Below are positions 1-4,838 of a DNA stretch of 6,072 nucleotides, piece by piece. The translations under genes and the position numbers were made by a program. The DNA comes from Candidatus Uhrbacteria bacterium (lineage in GTDB: Bacteria; Patescibacteriota; Patescibacteriia; 2-12-FULL-60-25). Location of the stretch: assembly GCA_023246415.1 (NCBI GenBank), contig JAHFIK010000013.1, forward strand, positions 17,214-23,285. The letters are read 5' to 3'. The notes under the pieces were generated by a model that was not told the DNA's origin, searched no databases, and saw nothing but the letters and a program-made list of their open reading frames with translations. Numbering within the stretch: the first letter of the stretch is position 1; each line of letters begins with the position of its first letter.

Positions 1-314
1 GGCTTTGCCCCCGCGCCACTCAAGATCGCCCCAAGTCCATAGCTTGCGACCTCGTGGAGATCGTGAACGCTATTTTTTTCCACCAGTGCCATCTGACCGA
101 TTTTTTCATCGAGCGTCATTCGTTCAATCAGATCCGAAATCCGTGTTTCAACCGGCAGTGACGCCTGGCGATAGGCCGCATCCTTCGGAGGGGGAGGAGG
201 AGCCGCCTGCGGACGACGAAGAAAAAGCACCCATCCGATTCCAAAGACGGCCAGGATGCCGATTGGAATCATCACCTGAAGCCAAGGAAACACGGCCGTG
301 GATTTTTGCGACAT
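1..314 (-). CDS. Glycoside hydrolase family 3 protein, N-terminal part (membrane-anchored), cut by left edge
   Basis: The first 104 codons of a gene that continues beyond base 1. Residues 1-9 are short and polar, 10-32 form one hydrophobic segment followed by Arg-Arg, and 36-43 are an Ala/Pro-rich linker, so the protein is probably held at the membrane with its enzyme domain outside. From about residue 50 the sequence matches the start of GH3 beta-glucosidase/beta-N-acetylhexosaminidase domains: an LPVETRISDLIERMTLDEKIGQM stretch (53-75), with the family's typical RMTLDEKIGQM part at 65-75, then YGLGAILSGAGAK at 92-104. GH3 enzymes release terminal sugars from beta-glycosides; the catalytic Asp lies far downstream and is not visible, so substrate and activity cannot be judged. 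The ATG at 314-312 lies 5 nt after the TAA of the upstream gene, so the two are probably co-transcribed. No strong Shine-Dalgarno is present; a GGTGA lies about 15 nt upstream. Family confident, substrate unknown. Confidence 0.85.
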   Translation of the reverse strand, partial: MSQKSTAVFPWLQVMIPIGILAVFGIGWVLFLRRPQAAPPPPPKDAAYRQASLPVETRISDLIERMTLDEKIGQMALVEKNSVHDLHEVASYGLGAILSGAGAK

Positions 315-319
315 GCTGA

Positions 320-952
320 TTATTTCACCGTCACGCTCTTTTGAACTTCATCAAGGTAGGGCTGACACGCCGCGTCGAACGTTTTTTTCTCGGCCACAAA
401 GGCGATGCCGTACGAAATCCCTTTCTTTGAAAGATAGTTATAGGCCACATTCCGCAACGTGGCATCTGCTAGCGGGATCTCCGCATCGATCACAGCTGTC
501 GTGTCTGTGATTTCCTTCTTTTGATACGTCGGGTTGTAGGCATTCGCCTGATCTAATGTTTTTTGAACATAGGATCGATAGGACGTTCCGGCACGAAGAG
601 ACATTGGTTTTACAATGACATTGCATCCATTCTTTGAAACAAAGATCTGTCCGTCCGCTGTTCCGCTGGCGCTGGATTTCTTCACGTCCATCCAGTCCGG
701 ATAGTGGACTGAAAAATCAGAGGTCTCATAGGTGGCAAATGGCTCGCCATTCCCAAATTTCCCTGCGGCTTTTGTGATCACCGGAGTCTCTGGAACGTCC
801 GTTTGAGGACCATCGAGGTGACTGACCGTGAGTGTTTTCGGCCGAGGATGTTGAGATGCGCCCTGCGGAGGGAACATGAAAAAGATAATGACCGAGACGA
901 CGAGGACCCCGATTCCGATGAGAATCCACTGCTTATTTGAAGGCATTTTCAT
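320..952 (-). CDS. Membrane-anchored extracytoplasmic protein, unknown function (possible PsbP/MOG1-like fold)
   Basis: With the start at ATG 952 the product has 210 residues; ATG 946 (residue 3) is an equally plausible start. Residues 8-27 form a single membrane segment after a Lys-containing N-terminus, followed by a Pro/Gly/Ser-rich linker to about 65 and a soluble domain from about 70 to 210. The domain opens with FATYETSDFSVHYPDWM (72-88), which recalls the 'yPegW' start of PsbP/MOG1/DUF1795-type domains; this is a weak resemblance, not a firm call. Cys110 and Cys196 could form a disulfide if the domain faces outside. The open frame extends upstream to a GTG at 1051, but that extension would translate straight through the intrinsic terminator at 995-1032, so it is rejected. 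The gene is followed after 5 nt by the GH3 gene, so it may act alongside that enzyme at the cell surface. No function is assigned. Confidence 0.7.
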   Translation of the reverse strand: MKMPSNKQWILIGIGVLVVSVIIFFMFPPQGASQHPRPKTLTVSHLDGPQTDVPETPVITKAAGKFGNGEPFATYETSDFSVHYPDWMDVKKSSASGTADGQIFVSKNGCNVIVKPMSLRAGTSYRSYVQKTLDQANAYNPTYQKKEITDTTAVIDAEIPLADATLRNVAYNYLSKKGISYGIAFVAEKKTFDAACQPYLDEVQKSVTVK

Positions 953-961
953 ACGGATCCC

Positions 962-967
962 AGTATA
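962..967 (-). promoter_or_regulatory. Possible -10 box for the anchored protein/GH3 pair
   Basis: On the minus strand TATACT is followed by 9 nt and then the ATG at 952. It lies just downstream of the preceding terminator, where a new promoter would be needed. No convincing -35 box is seen at 16-18 nt (GTGCCT at 17 nt is poor) and there is no TG extension. If used, transcription would start about 1-3 nt before the ATG, giving a nearly leaderless mRNA. Confidence 0.4.
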
Positions 968-994
968 GTCGATTTTCGCGCCTGAGGCACGCGT

Positions 995-1032
995 AAAAAA
1001 AAGACGTGTGGACCAATTGTGGCCCACACGTC
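995..1032 (-). terminator. Strong intrinsic terminator of the padR-pspC operon
   Basis: On the minus strand GACGTGTGGGCC, a 6-nt loop (ACAATT) and GGTCCACACGTC form a 12-bp stem with one G-T wobble, followed at once by eight Ts. It begins 21 nt after the stop codon of the PspC protein. It separates the regulator operon from the anchored protein/GH3 pair and rules out the long upstream start of the latter. Confidence 0.93.
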
Positions 1033-1053
1033 CTTCCTCATTTTTTCTCACAC

Positions 1054-2094
1054 CTACCTCCCGGTCGCAATCGCACTCCGGATACTCGTCACAATCGTTT
1101 CGACGAATTCACGCACGGCCGGGTAATTGACGTACAGAAACCATCCAGCGAACATCAGCGAGACGAGCGCGAGCAGGTCGACGAATGCTGGCCAAATTCC
1201 GCCGCCACGCGCACAGACATACGATTCCCGATGCCCATACCAGTTATACCGGGCCGCTTTGATCGGCCAGAAGATCGCACGAAAGATGATCACCAGAAAA
1301 ATAATTCCAAGCCAAAGCGGAATAAACGTCCCCGCGATCATCACGCCTCCGGCAGAAATGAGCGAAATGAGCGCAATAATCCAGACAATGGAGAGGATCG
1401 CGCTCACGATCCCGAGAAATGGAGATCGAACCGCACGGATTTCATCGCGGTGCGCACGACGCCAGCTTCGCGCATTCTCCTTCCACTGCCGTTTTCGACG
1501 ACGCCATTCGTGACGATCGGTAAACTGCTCGTAATTGAGTTTTGCGCGATTCACAATTTCTTGCGCATTCAAATACATCCCGGATGCGGCCGCAAGCTGT
1601 TCCGGAGTCGTGGCGTAGGGGATCACGAACATCAAGACAAGATAGACAAATATCCACGCCCCGCCGGTCACCAGCGTCAACGCGACAAAAATGATGCGGA
1701 CGATGGTCACGTCCATGTTGAAATACGCGGCAATGCCGTTGCACACGCCGGCAATCATAGCTCCTTCATGAATCAGATACAGTTTTTTCGTTGACGCCGT
1801 TCCATCTGCTTTTGGTGATTCCGATGACGGTGTCGGCGGCGCGCCTTCAACCGGCCCCATCTCCGCAATGATTTTTTTAATCTCTTCGCTCGTCACGACA
1901 TCCTTATGCGCTGACAAGTAGCTCGCACACTTGTCACCAATCGCTTGTTCGAGATCGGCGATGATCTCTGACTGATCCGGGTTGTCTTTGAGCTGCGTGG
2001 CAGCCGCATGCAGATAGGACTGCAGGAGCTCGTGGGCATCTTCTTCGATTTGAAACGATTTTCCGTTCAAATGAATTGAAATAATTTTTTTCAT
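1054..2094 (-). CDS. PspC-domain membrane protein with N-terminal HAAS-like region
   Basis: Product of 346 residues from the ATG at 2094. Residues 1-85 form a soluble helical region starting MKKIISIHLNGKSFQIEEDA, like the N-terminal segment that precedes PspC in many bacterial proteins and resembles the HAAS-type partners of PadR regulators. Residues 86-102 are a Pro/Ser/Lys linker. The PspC domain follows at about 103-162, including the conserved pattern around AGVCNGIAAYFNMDVTIVRI (115-134) and a membrane segment to IPY160. After it come a strongly basic cytoplasmic stretch with several Trp-Arg-Arg repeats (197-222) and three more hydrophobic segments (226-248, 252-274, 304-322). PspC proteins act in envelope stress responses. 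An alternative in-frame ATG at 2127 lies inside padR and would add 11 residues; 2094 is preferred because family members normally begin MKK-hydrophobic. Neither start has a good Shine-Dalgarno. Translation is probably coupled to padR. Confidence 0.88.
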   Translation of the reverse strand: MKKIISIHLNGKSFQIEEDAHELLQSYLHAAATQLKDNPDQSEIIADLEQAIGDKCASYLSAHKDVVTSEEIKKIIAEMGPVEGAPPTPSSESPKADGTASTKKLYLIHEGAMIAGVCNGIAAYFNMDVTIVRIIFVALTLVTGGAWIFVYLVLMFVIPYATTPEQLAAASGMYLNAQEIVNRAKLNYEQFTDRHEWRRRKRQWKENARSWRRAHRDEIRAVRSPFLGIVSAILSIVWIIALISLISAGGVMIAGTFIPLWLGIIFLVIIFRAIFWPIKAARYNWYGHRESYVCARGGGIWPAFVDLLALVSLMFAGWFLYVNYPAVREFVETIVTSIRSAIATGR

Positions 2095-2104
2095 AGCGTG
2101 ATAT

Positions 2105-2422
2105 TCAAAATGAGTTGATTGTGTCATTCAGATGTGACCAGTATGACGTGAGTTCGGTCAGTGAGTCGCTCCCTTTTGGCGTGAGCCGATAGTACTTTCG
2201 CGGGGGACCGGCTTCGGATTCGCGCCATTCATACTCAAGCATGCCATCGCGACGAAGCTTACTGAGGAGGGGATAGAGCGTCCCTTCTTGCGTTTTAAAC
2301 TCCGTTTCAGCGAGCGCACGCAAAATGTCCGCAGCATACACTTCGTGCTTTGAAATCACTTTTAAGACAAGGAGCTCAAGGAGTCCATTACGGATTGGCT
2401 GAAAGCGTTCACTGAAATTCAT
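2105..2422 (-). CDS. PadR-family transcriptional regulator
   Basis: A 105-residue protein, the usual length for the short PadR subgroup. The winged helix-turn-helix fills most of the chain: LLELLVLKVISKHEVYAADI (14-33), then the hallmark EGTLYPLLSKLRRDGMLEYEW (46-66) and the wing ending RKYYRLTPKG (75-84). A short C-terminal helix (85-103) probably gives dimerisation. PadR proteins bind DNA as dimers and usually repress their own operon. Here the gene is first in the operon and is followed directly by the PspC gene; the stop (TGA, 2107-2105) lies 10 nt before the preferred PspC start. PadR genes commonly sit beside membrane proteins of the HAAS/PspC kind, as here. The start ATG at 2422 has an AAAGG about 5 nt upstream. 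The promoter lies 17-45 nt upstream and is covered by a perfect dyad, which fits autorepression. Confidence 0.95.
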   Translation of the reverse strand: MNFSERFQPIRNGLLELLVLKVISKHEVYAADILRALAETEFKTQEGTLYPLLSKLRRDGMLEYEWRESEAGPPRKYYRLTPKGSDSLTELTSYWSHLNDTINSF

Positions 2423-2429
2423 ACTACCT

Positions 2430-2450
2430 TTCTGCTACAAGGTAGCAGAA
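2430..2450. promoter_or_regulatory. Perfect inverted repeat over the padR -10 box (probable operator)
   Basis: TTCTGCTAC and GTAGCAGAA (9-bp arms) are separated by 3 nt. The dyad spans the whole -10 box of the padR promoter and the likely transcription start. A second dyad, CTACCTT (2424-2430) with AAGGTAG (2439-2445), is interleaved with it. Position and symmetry fit binding of a dimeric repressor, most simply PadR itself; the sequence is not the ATGT-N8-ACAT type reported for some PadR proteins. Confidence 0.72.
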
Positions 2451-2467
2451 GCTAAAAAGGTCGTCAA
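2439..2467 (-). promoter_or_regulatory. Promoter of padR-pspC
   Basis: On the minus strand the -35 box TTGACG (2467-2462) and the -10 box TACCTT (2444-2439) are 17 nt apart. The -10 is a poor hexamer but is preceded by TGC, an extended -10 element. Transcription would start near 2432, giving a leader of about 10 nt that carries AAAGG before the padR ATG. Confidence 0.7.
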
Positions 2468-2482
2468 GGACAATAAATACGC

Positions 2483-2511
2483 TTGACGGGGATGTTAGAT
2501 ATATATAACAT
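2483..2511 (+). promoter_or_regulatory. Promoter of the DUF2178-XRE operon
   Basis: TTGACG (2483-2488) and TAACAT (2506-2511) are separated by 17 nt. The stretch in between is AT-rich (ATATATATA), so TATATA or TATAAC just upstream could also act as the -10 with a shorter spacer. Transcription would start near 2518, leaving about 24 nt before the ATG. The -35 box mirrors that of the divergent padR promoter: CGTCAAG (2462-2468) and CTTGACG (2482-2488) form a 7-bp inverted repeat. Confidence 0.6.
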
Positions 2512-2518
2512 TCTGTTA
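2492..2518. promoter_or_regulatory. Dyad symmetry over the rightward -10 region (possible operator)
   Basis: ATGTTA (2492-2497) and TAACAT (2506-2511) form a perfect 6-bp dyad spaced by 8 nt. Sharing the right half, TAACA (2506-2510) and TGTTA (2514-2518) form a second dyad spaced by 3 nt. The ATGT/ACAT halves recall the core described for some PadR operators, though here the cores are 12 nt apart rather than 8. The site could be read by PadR or by the XRE protein of the operon. Confidence 0.5.
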
Positions 2519-2541
2519 TCCAATCATTTTTCTTAACCGAT

Positions 2542-3087
2542 ATGACTCACGCACAACTTAAAACCGTCAAAATGATCACGGCCATGATGCTCGGAATCAT
2601 CGTCAGTATTTCGATCGTCCATCGAAATATTGCGATTCCGGTCATCGCCATTGCGATTGCATTCGCGATCCTGATTCCTCTCAGATCGCGCGTCACGGAG
2701 GTCTTGGCAGACGAGCGAGACATCATGATTTCTGGAAAAGCCTCTCGACTCGCCATCCAGATCTACTCATTCGTCGTCATCATCCCGATGTTGATCCTCT
2801 ATGCGATGCGTGATCAAAATCCATTCTACGAGCCGATCGCCTCGATCCTCGCGTATTCGCTCTGTTTCTTAATGGTGGTCTACACCATGATCTACCATTT
2901 TTACGATCGCATCTCACTTCTTGGGAAAAAAGTCCCATACCTCATTCTCACCGCACTCGTCATTGCCATCCTCACGATCATCGGTCTCCGCGCAATGAGC
3001 GGCGAAGATGACTGGATCTGCTCAAAGGGAACGTGGGTCAGACACGGGAATCCGTCATTCCCAGCGCCAACGACCCCGTGTCGGTAG
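2542..3087 (+). CDS. DUF2178-like five-pass membrane protein with Cys-bracketed C-terminal tail
   Basis: A 181-residue protein with hydrophobic segments at about 9-26, 30-47, 70-89, 98-120 and 132-151. The loop between the second and third segment holds LADERDIMISGKASRL (55-70), the DERD...KAS signature seen in DUF2178 proteins, whose function is unknown. The tail from 154 on is unusual: Trp158, Cys160, Gly163, Trp165-Val166, His168-Gly169-Asn170-Pro171, Pro174, Pro176, then Pro179-Cys180 next to the C-terminus. If the N-terminus is inside, five passes place this tail outside the membrane, where Cys160 and Cys180 could form a disulfide. The ATG at 2542 has no Shine-Dalgarno. The gene is followed after 9 nt by an XRE regulator, a frequent arrangement for this family, which suggests the pair works as a sensor and regulator unit. 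Confidence 0.8.
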   Translation: MTHAQLKTVKMITAMMLGIIVSISIVHRNIAIPVIAIAIAFAILIPLRSRVTEVLADERDIMISGKASRLAIQIYSFVVIIPMLILYAMRDQNPFYEPIASILAYSLCFLMVVYTMIYHFYDRISLLGKKVPYLILTALVIAILTIIGLRAMSGEDDWICSKGTWVRHGNPSFPAPTTPCR

Positions 3088-3093
3088 GGGAGG
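3087..3093 (+). promoter_or_regulatory. Strong ribosome binding site of the XRE gene
   Basis: GGGGAGG starts at the last base of the upstream TAG stop codon and ends 3 nt before the ATG at 3097. It is the best Shine-Dalgarno in the window and fixes the start of the short XRE gene; most other genes here have weak ones. Confidence 0.85.
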
Positions 3094-3096
3094 TCT

Positions 3097-3297
3097 ATGC
3101 AGAACCGAATCAAAGAGCTCCGACAGGCGCGCGGACTCACTCAAGAACAGCTGGCGAAAGCCACGGAGGTTCGACGCGAAACGATCGTGTTTCTGGAGCA
3201 GGGGAAATACAATCCATCATTGTTGTTGGCGCATCGCGTGGCGATGGCGCTCGGTACGACGATTGAGGACCTCTTTCAATTTGATACCGAGTTGTAG
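3097..3297 (+). CDS. Small XRE-family helix-turn-helix regulator
   Basis: A 66-residue protein that is nearly all HTH_3 domain: IKELRQARGLTQEQLAKATE (5-24), the recognition helix region VRRETIVFLEQGKYNPS (25-41), then LLLAHRVAMALGTTIEDLF (42-60). The pattern 'R..R...TQ..LA...V.R.TI...E.GKY.PSL.LA..IA..L...I.DLF' is the classic one for stand-alone regulators of this size, which bind DNA as dimers. It is the second gene of the operon with the DUF2178-like membrane protein. It may regulate its own operon through the dyads upstream of 2542, or the divergent one. The stop codon TAG lies inside a GC-rich palindrome, so the last codon and stop may have been supplied or altered by that element. Confidence 0.95.
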   Translation: MQNRIKELRQARGLTQEQLAKATEVRRETIVFLEQGKYNPSLLLAHRVAMALGTTIEDLFQFDTEL

Positions 3298-3322
3298 GGG
3301 CGAGGCCAGGCCTCGCCCCTAC
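3294..3322. repeat. REP-like GC-rich palindrome overlapping the XRE stop codon
   Basis: GTAGGGGCGAGGCC and its exact complement are 14-bp arms around a single central A. It starts within the last sense codon of the XRE gene and includes its TAG stop. No T-tract follows directly, so it is not a standard terminator alone. Similar GTAGGGGCGAGGC palindromes are, from memory, common intergenic repeats in several phyla. Confidence 0.75.
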
Positions 3323-3325
3323 GAT

Positions 3326-3370
3326 CGCATTAAAAAACATCTGGCAAATTGCCAGATGTTTTTTAATGCG
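3326..3370. terminator. Bidirectional intrinsic terminator between convergent genes
   Basis: A perfect palindrome with 22-bp arms around a central A at 3348. The core stem ACATCTGGCAA/TTGCCAGATGT is flanked by A6 on the left and T6 on the right, so each strand presents a hairpin followed by a T-run. It lies between the XRE gene (ends 3297, plus) and the RRM gene (ends 3376, minus) and would end both transcripts. Confidence 0.93.
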
Positions 3371-3375
3371 TGCGC

Positions 3376-3684
3376 TTAGTAGCGCGGGCCGCGGTGCTCG
3401 CGTCGAGCGCCACCACGATCGCCGCCGCGGTCATCGCGAGGAGGCTGTGCCTCGTTCACGACGATCGTGCGACCACCCATGTCCGCATTGTTGAACATTG
3501 AGATTGCCTGCTGCGCCTCTTCGGCGTTCGACATCTCAACGAAACCGAATCCGCGGCTGCGTCCCGTCTCGCGGTCCATGATGACGCGCGCTGACGTGAC
3601 CGTCCCGGCTCGGCCGAAAAAGTCGGAGAGTTCCGCATCCGTAACGGAGTATGGAAGTCCACCGACGAAAAGCTTTGTGGACAT
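3376..3684 (-). CDS. Small RNA-binding protein with one RRM domain
   Basis: A 102-residue protein. The RRM spans about 3-78 with RNP2 as LFVGGL (5-10) and RNP1 as RGFGFVEM (44-51), including the exposed aromatic residues that stack on RNA bases. The tail (81-102) is rich in Arg, Gly and Asp with RGG-like steps (RGGDRGGARR), typical of the cyanobacterial Rbp type and of similar small proteins in many bacteria. Such proteins bind single-stranded RNA and often respond to cold or act as RNA chaperones; the specific target cannot be read from the sequence. It is monocistronic, with its own promoter and a terminator just downstream. No good Shine-Dalgarno precedes the ATG at 3684. The leader of about 130 nt holds three hairpins, the nearest ending 16 nt before the start codon, which suggests post-transcriptional control as in cold-shock genes. 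Confidence 0.95.
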   Translation of the reverse strand: MSTKLFVGGLPYSVTDAELSDFFGRAGTVTSARVIMDRETGRSRGFGFVEMSNAEEAQQAISMFNNADMGGRTIVVNEAQPPRDDRGGDRGGARREHRGPRY

Positions 3685-3700
3685 TTCGTCTATCGTTGCA

Positions 3701-3783
3701 TTGTTTCGGAAACCCGAAACAATCAGGGTTAGTAAGCTGATCTTTCACCCTGCATGCACTCGACGACTGAGCCTTTCGGCTCA
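3701..3783 (-). promoter_or_regulatory. Structured 5' leader of the RRM gene (three hairpins)
   Basis: In transcript order: TGAGCC-GAAA-GGCTCA (3783-3768), a 6-bp stem capped by a GNRA tetraloop; CAGGGT...ACCCTG (3752-3724), a 6-bp stem with a 17-nt loop; and TTGTTTCGG-GTTT-CCGAAACAA (3722-3701), a 9-bp stem ending 16 nt before the ATG. All stems are perfect. The leader does not match a riboswitch class I recognise. No hairpin is followed by a T-run, so control of translation or mRNA stability is more likely than attenuation. Confidence 0.6.
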
Positions 3784-3820
3784 AAACGACACGGGGAAAC
3801 GGGGTTTATGATCGGTGGAG

Positions 3821-3849
3821 AATATAGCAGATCTGGCGAAAAAAGGCAA
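3821..3849 (-). promoter_or_regulatory. Promoter of the RRM gene
   Basis: On the minus strand TTGCCT (3849-3844) and TATATT (3826-3821) are exactly 17 nt apart, and the -10 box carries the TGC extension. Transcription would start near 3814, leaving a leader of about 130 nt. This is the best-formed promoter in the window. Confidence 0.78.
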
Positions 3850-3861
3850 GGTCAGGTGTCA

Positions 3862-3897
3862 TCCCCCTGCGCTCCGCTGGCGCGGAGCTTCGGGGGA
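3862..3897. repeat. REP-like GC-rich hairpin downstream of lgt
   Basis: TCCCCC (3862-3867) pairs with GGGGGA (3892-3897); after a 3-by-3 nt internal loop, GCTCCGC (3871-3877) pairs with GCGGAGC (3882-3888) around TGGC. It lies 10 nt beyond the lgt stop codon. The nearest T-run on the lgt strand lies inside the RRM promoter about 17 nt further on, so it is not a standard intrinsic terminator; it may stabilise the lgt mRNA 3' end or be a dispersed palindromic repeat. Confidence 0.6.
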
Positions 3898-3906
3898 CGG
3901 GTCACA

Positions 3907-4833
3907 TCATGTTGGCCCGGGAGATGACCTTCGTTCTCTCCGAAAAAGGATCACAAATAGAACGATACTCGCAATGACCATGATCGAAGAGAGGATTTGA
4001 CCCATGGTGAATGGTCCAAGCACAAAACCGAGCTGAGGGTCGGGTTCGCGATACCATTCAACGGTGATGCGGGCGACCGCGTAGAGAAAGAGGTAGGCGG
4101 GGAGTGTCCACCCACGGAACCATTTCCGTTTTCGGAGCGGCCAAAGGATCACGAACATCACAATCCCTTCGAGGAACGCTTCATAGAGCTGAGAAGGATG
4201 CCGTGGAAAGTGGAGCGGATCCGCAGGAAAGATCATTGCCCACGGCACGCTCGTCGCGCGGCCATACAGCTCCCCGTTGATGAAATTTCCAAGGCGACCA
4301 AACGCGTACCCAAGCGGAATCGCCGGAAAAAAGAGATCCGCGACATCAAGCGGACGGACGTGACGATGTTTCCAACAATAGAGCAACGACGAGACTACGA
4401 TTCCAATCAATGCACCGTGATAGGACAGTCCAGAGATCCCGACAAGCGTCAGCCCTCCTGTTGCCGTTCGTTCAAACGGCCAGATGAGGAGAAGCGGATT
4501 CTGAACAAATGTCGCTGAATCATAAAACAGGGCATACCCAATCCGTCCACCAATCGCGAGGCCGACGATACTCCACACAAGGAGCGAGATGACATCATCC
4601 TTCGTGATCGCCCACGCTTCAGTCCGCAATCGATAAAAGACGAGCACCGAGATCAAGAGATACGCAACGACGTACATGAACCCATACCAGTGGAGCGAAA
4701 ACCACGGGGTTTGCAGAATGTATGGAGAAAGATGGGAGGGAATGGCCTGCCACCAGAGAAGTGCGTTGTGCGTAGTCCGTAGTGCGTGGGACGATAAAAA
4801 AGAAGATCCGACGCACCACGCACCACGCACCAC
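3907..4833 (-). CDS. lgt: Prolipoprotein diacylglyceryl transferase
   Basis: Transfers diacylglycerol from phosphatidylglycerol to the lipobox cysteine of prelipoproteins in the cytoplasmic membrane, the first step of lipoprotein maturation. Numbered from the GTG at 4833 (308 residues): GRIGY at 96-100, YHGALIG at 138-144 (His139 matches E. coli His103), the Lgt signature GRLGNFINGELYGR at 179-192 (Arg180, Asn183, Glu188 and Gly191 match Arg143, Asn146, Glu151 and Gly154), HPSQLYEA at 212-219, and YAVAR at 251-255 (Tyr251 and Arg255 match Tyr235 and Arg239), then VEWYREPD at 258-265. Several membrane segments lie between them. The family-like sequence begins near LWWQAIP (26-32). Residues 1-25 are encoded by an inverted repeat array and contain no other ATG, GTG or TTG after codon 2, so the start is either one of two GTG codons inside the repeat or a non-canonical codon. 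It follows the gpmI stop by 3 nt. Confidence 0.95.
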   Translation of the reverse strand: MVRGAWCVGSSFLSSHALRTTHNALLWWQAIPSHLSPYILQTPWFSLHWYGFMYVVAYLLISVLVFYRLRTEAWAITKDDVISLLVWSIVGLAIGGRIGYALFYDSATFVQNPLLLIWPFERTATGGLTLVGISGLSYHGALIGIVVSSLLYCWKHRHVRPLDVADLFFPAIPLGYAFGRLGNFINGELYGRATSVPWAMIFPADPLHFPRHPSQLYEAFLEGIVMFVILWPLRKRKWFRGWTLPAYLFLYAVARITVEWYREPDPQLGFVLGPFTMGQILSSIMVIASIVLFVILFRRERRSSPGPT

Positions 4834-4838
4834 GGACT
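4774..4838. repeat. Inverted array of 7-nt-type repeats at the gpmI/lgt junction
   Basis: AGTCCGTAGTGCGTGG (4774-4789) pairs with CCACGCACCACGGACT (4823-4838) over 16 positions with one G-T wobble; the loop is 33 nt and includes an A/T-rich stretch. Both arms lie in longer runs of a degenerate GTGCGTG/GTGCGTA-like unit (4761-4789 and 4811-4834). The right arm includes two bases of the gpmI stop codon and the GTG codons that open the lgt frame. It resembles short degenerate tandem repeats seen between genes in some uncultured bacteria. Confidence 0.75.

Noticed and set aside
1006..1794. Long open frame on the plus strand (262 codons)
   Set aside because: It lies entirely opposite the PspC and terminator region, has a low-complexity charged composition with many Arg, Asn, Asp and His, and no recognisable domain; it is a shadow of the minus-strand gene.
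2105..2107. TGA as a sense codon (recoded genetic code of some uncultured lineages)
   Set aside because: TGA ends padR exactly at the family's usual length, and no well-supported gene here contains an in-frame TGA.
2095..2127. Upstream ATG start of the PspC gene inside padR
   Set aside because: It adds 11 residues unlike the family start, overlaps padR by 23 nt and has no better ribosome binding site; the ATG at 2094 gives the usual MKK-hydrophobic start. It is not fully excluded.
3701..3783. A known riboswitch class in the RRM leader
   Set aside because: The three hairpins do not show a conserved core I can match to a named riboswitch; only a structured leader is claimed.
3997..4518. Open frame of 173 codons on the plus strand
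   Set aside because: It is antisense to well-supported lgt sequence including the signature motif, and its product is highly charged with no domain.
4761..4838. CRISPR array
   Set aside because: The repeat units are about 7 nt, degenerate, without unique spacers of regular length, and no cas gene is present.
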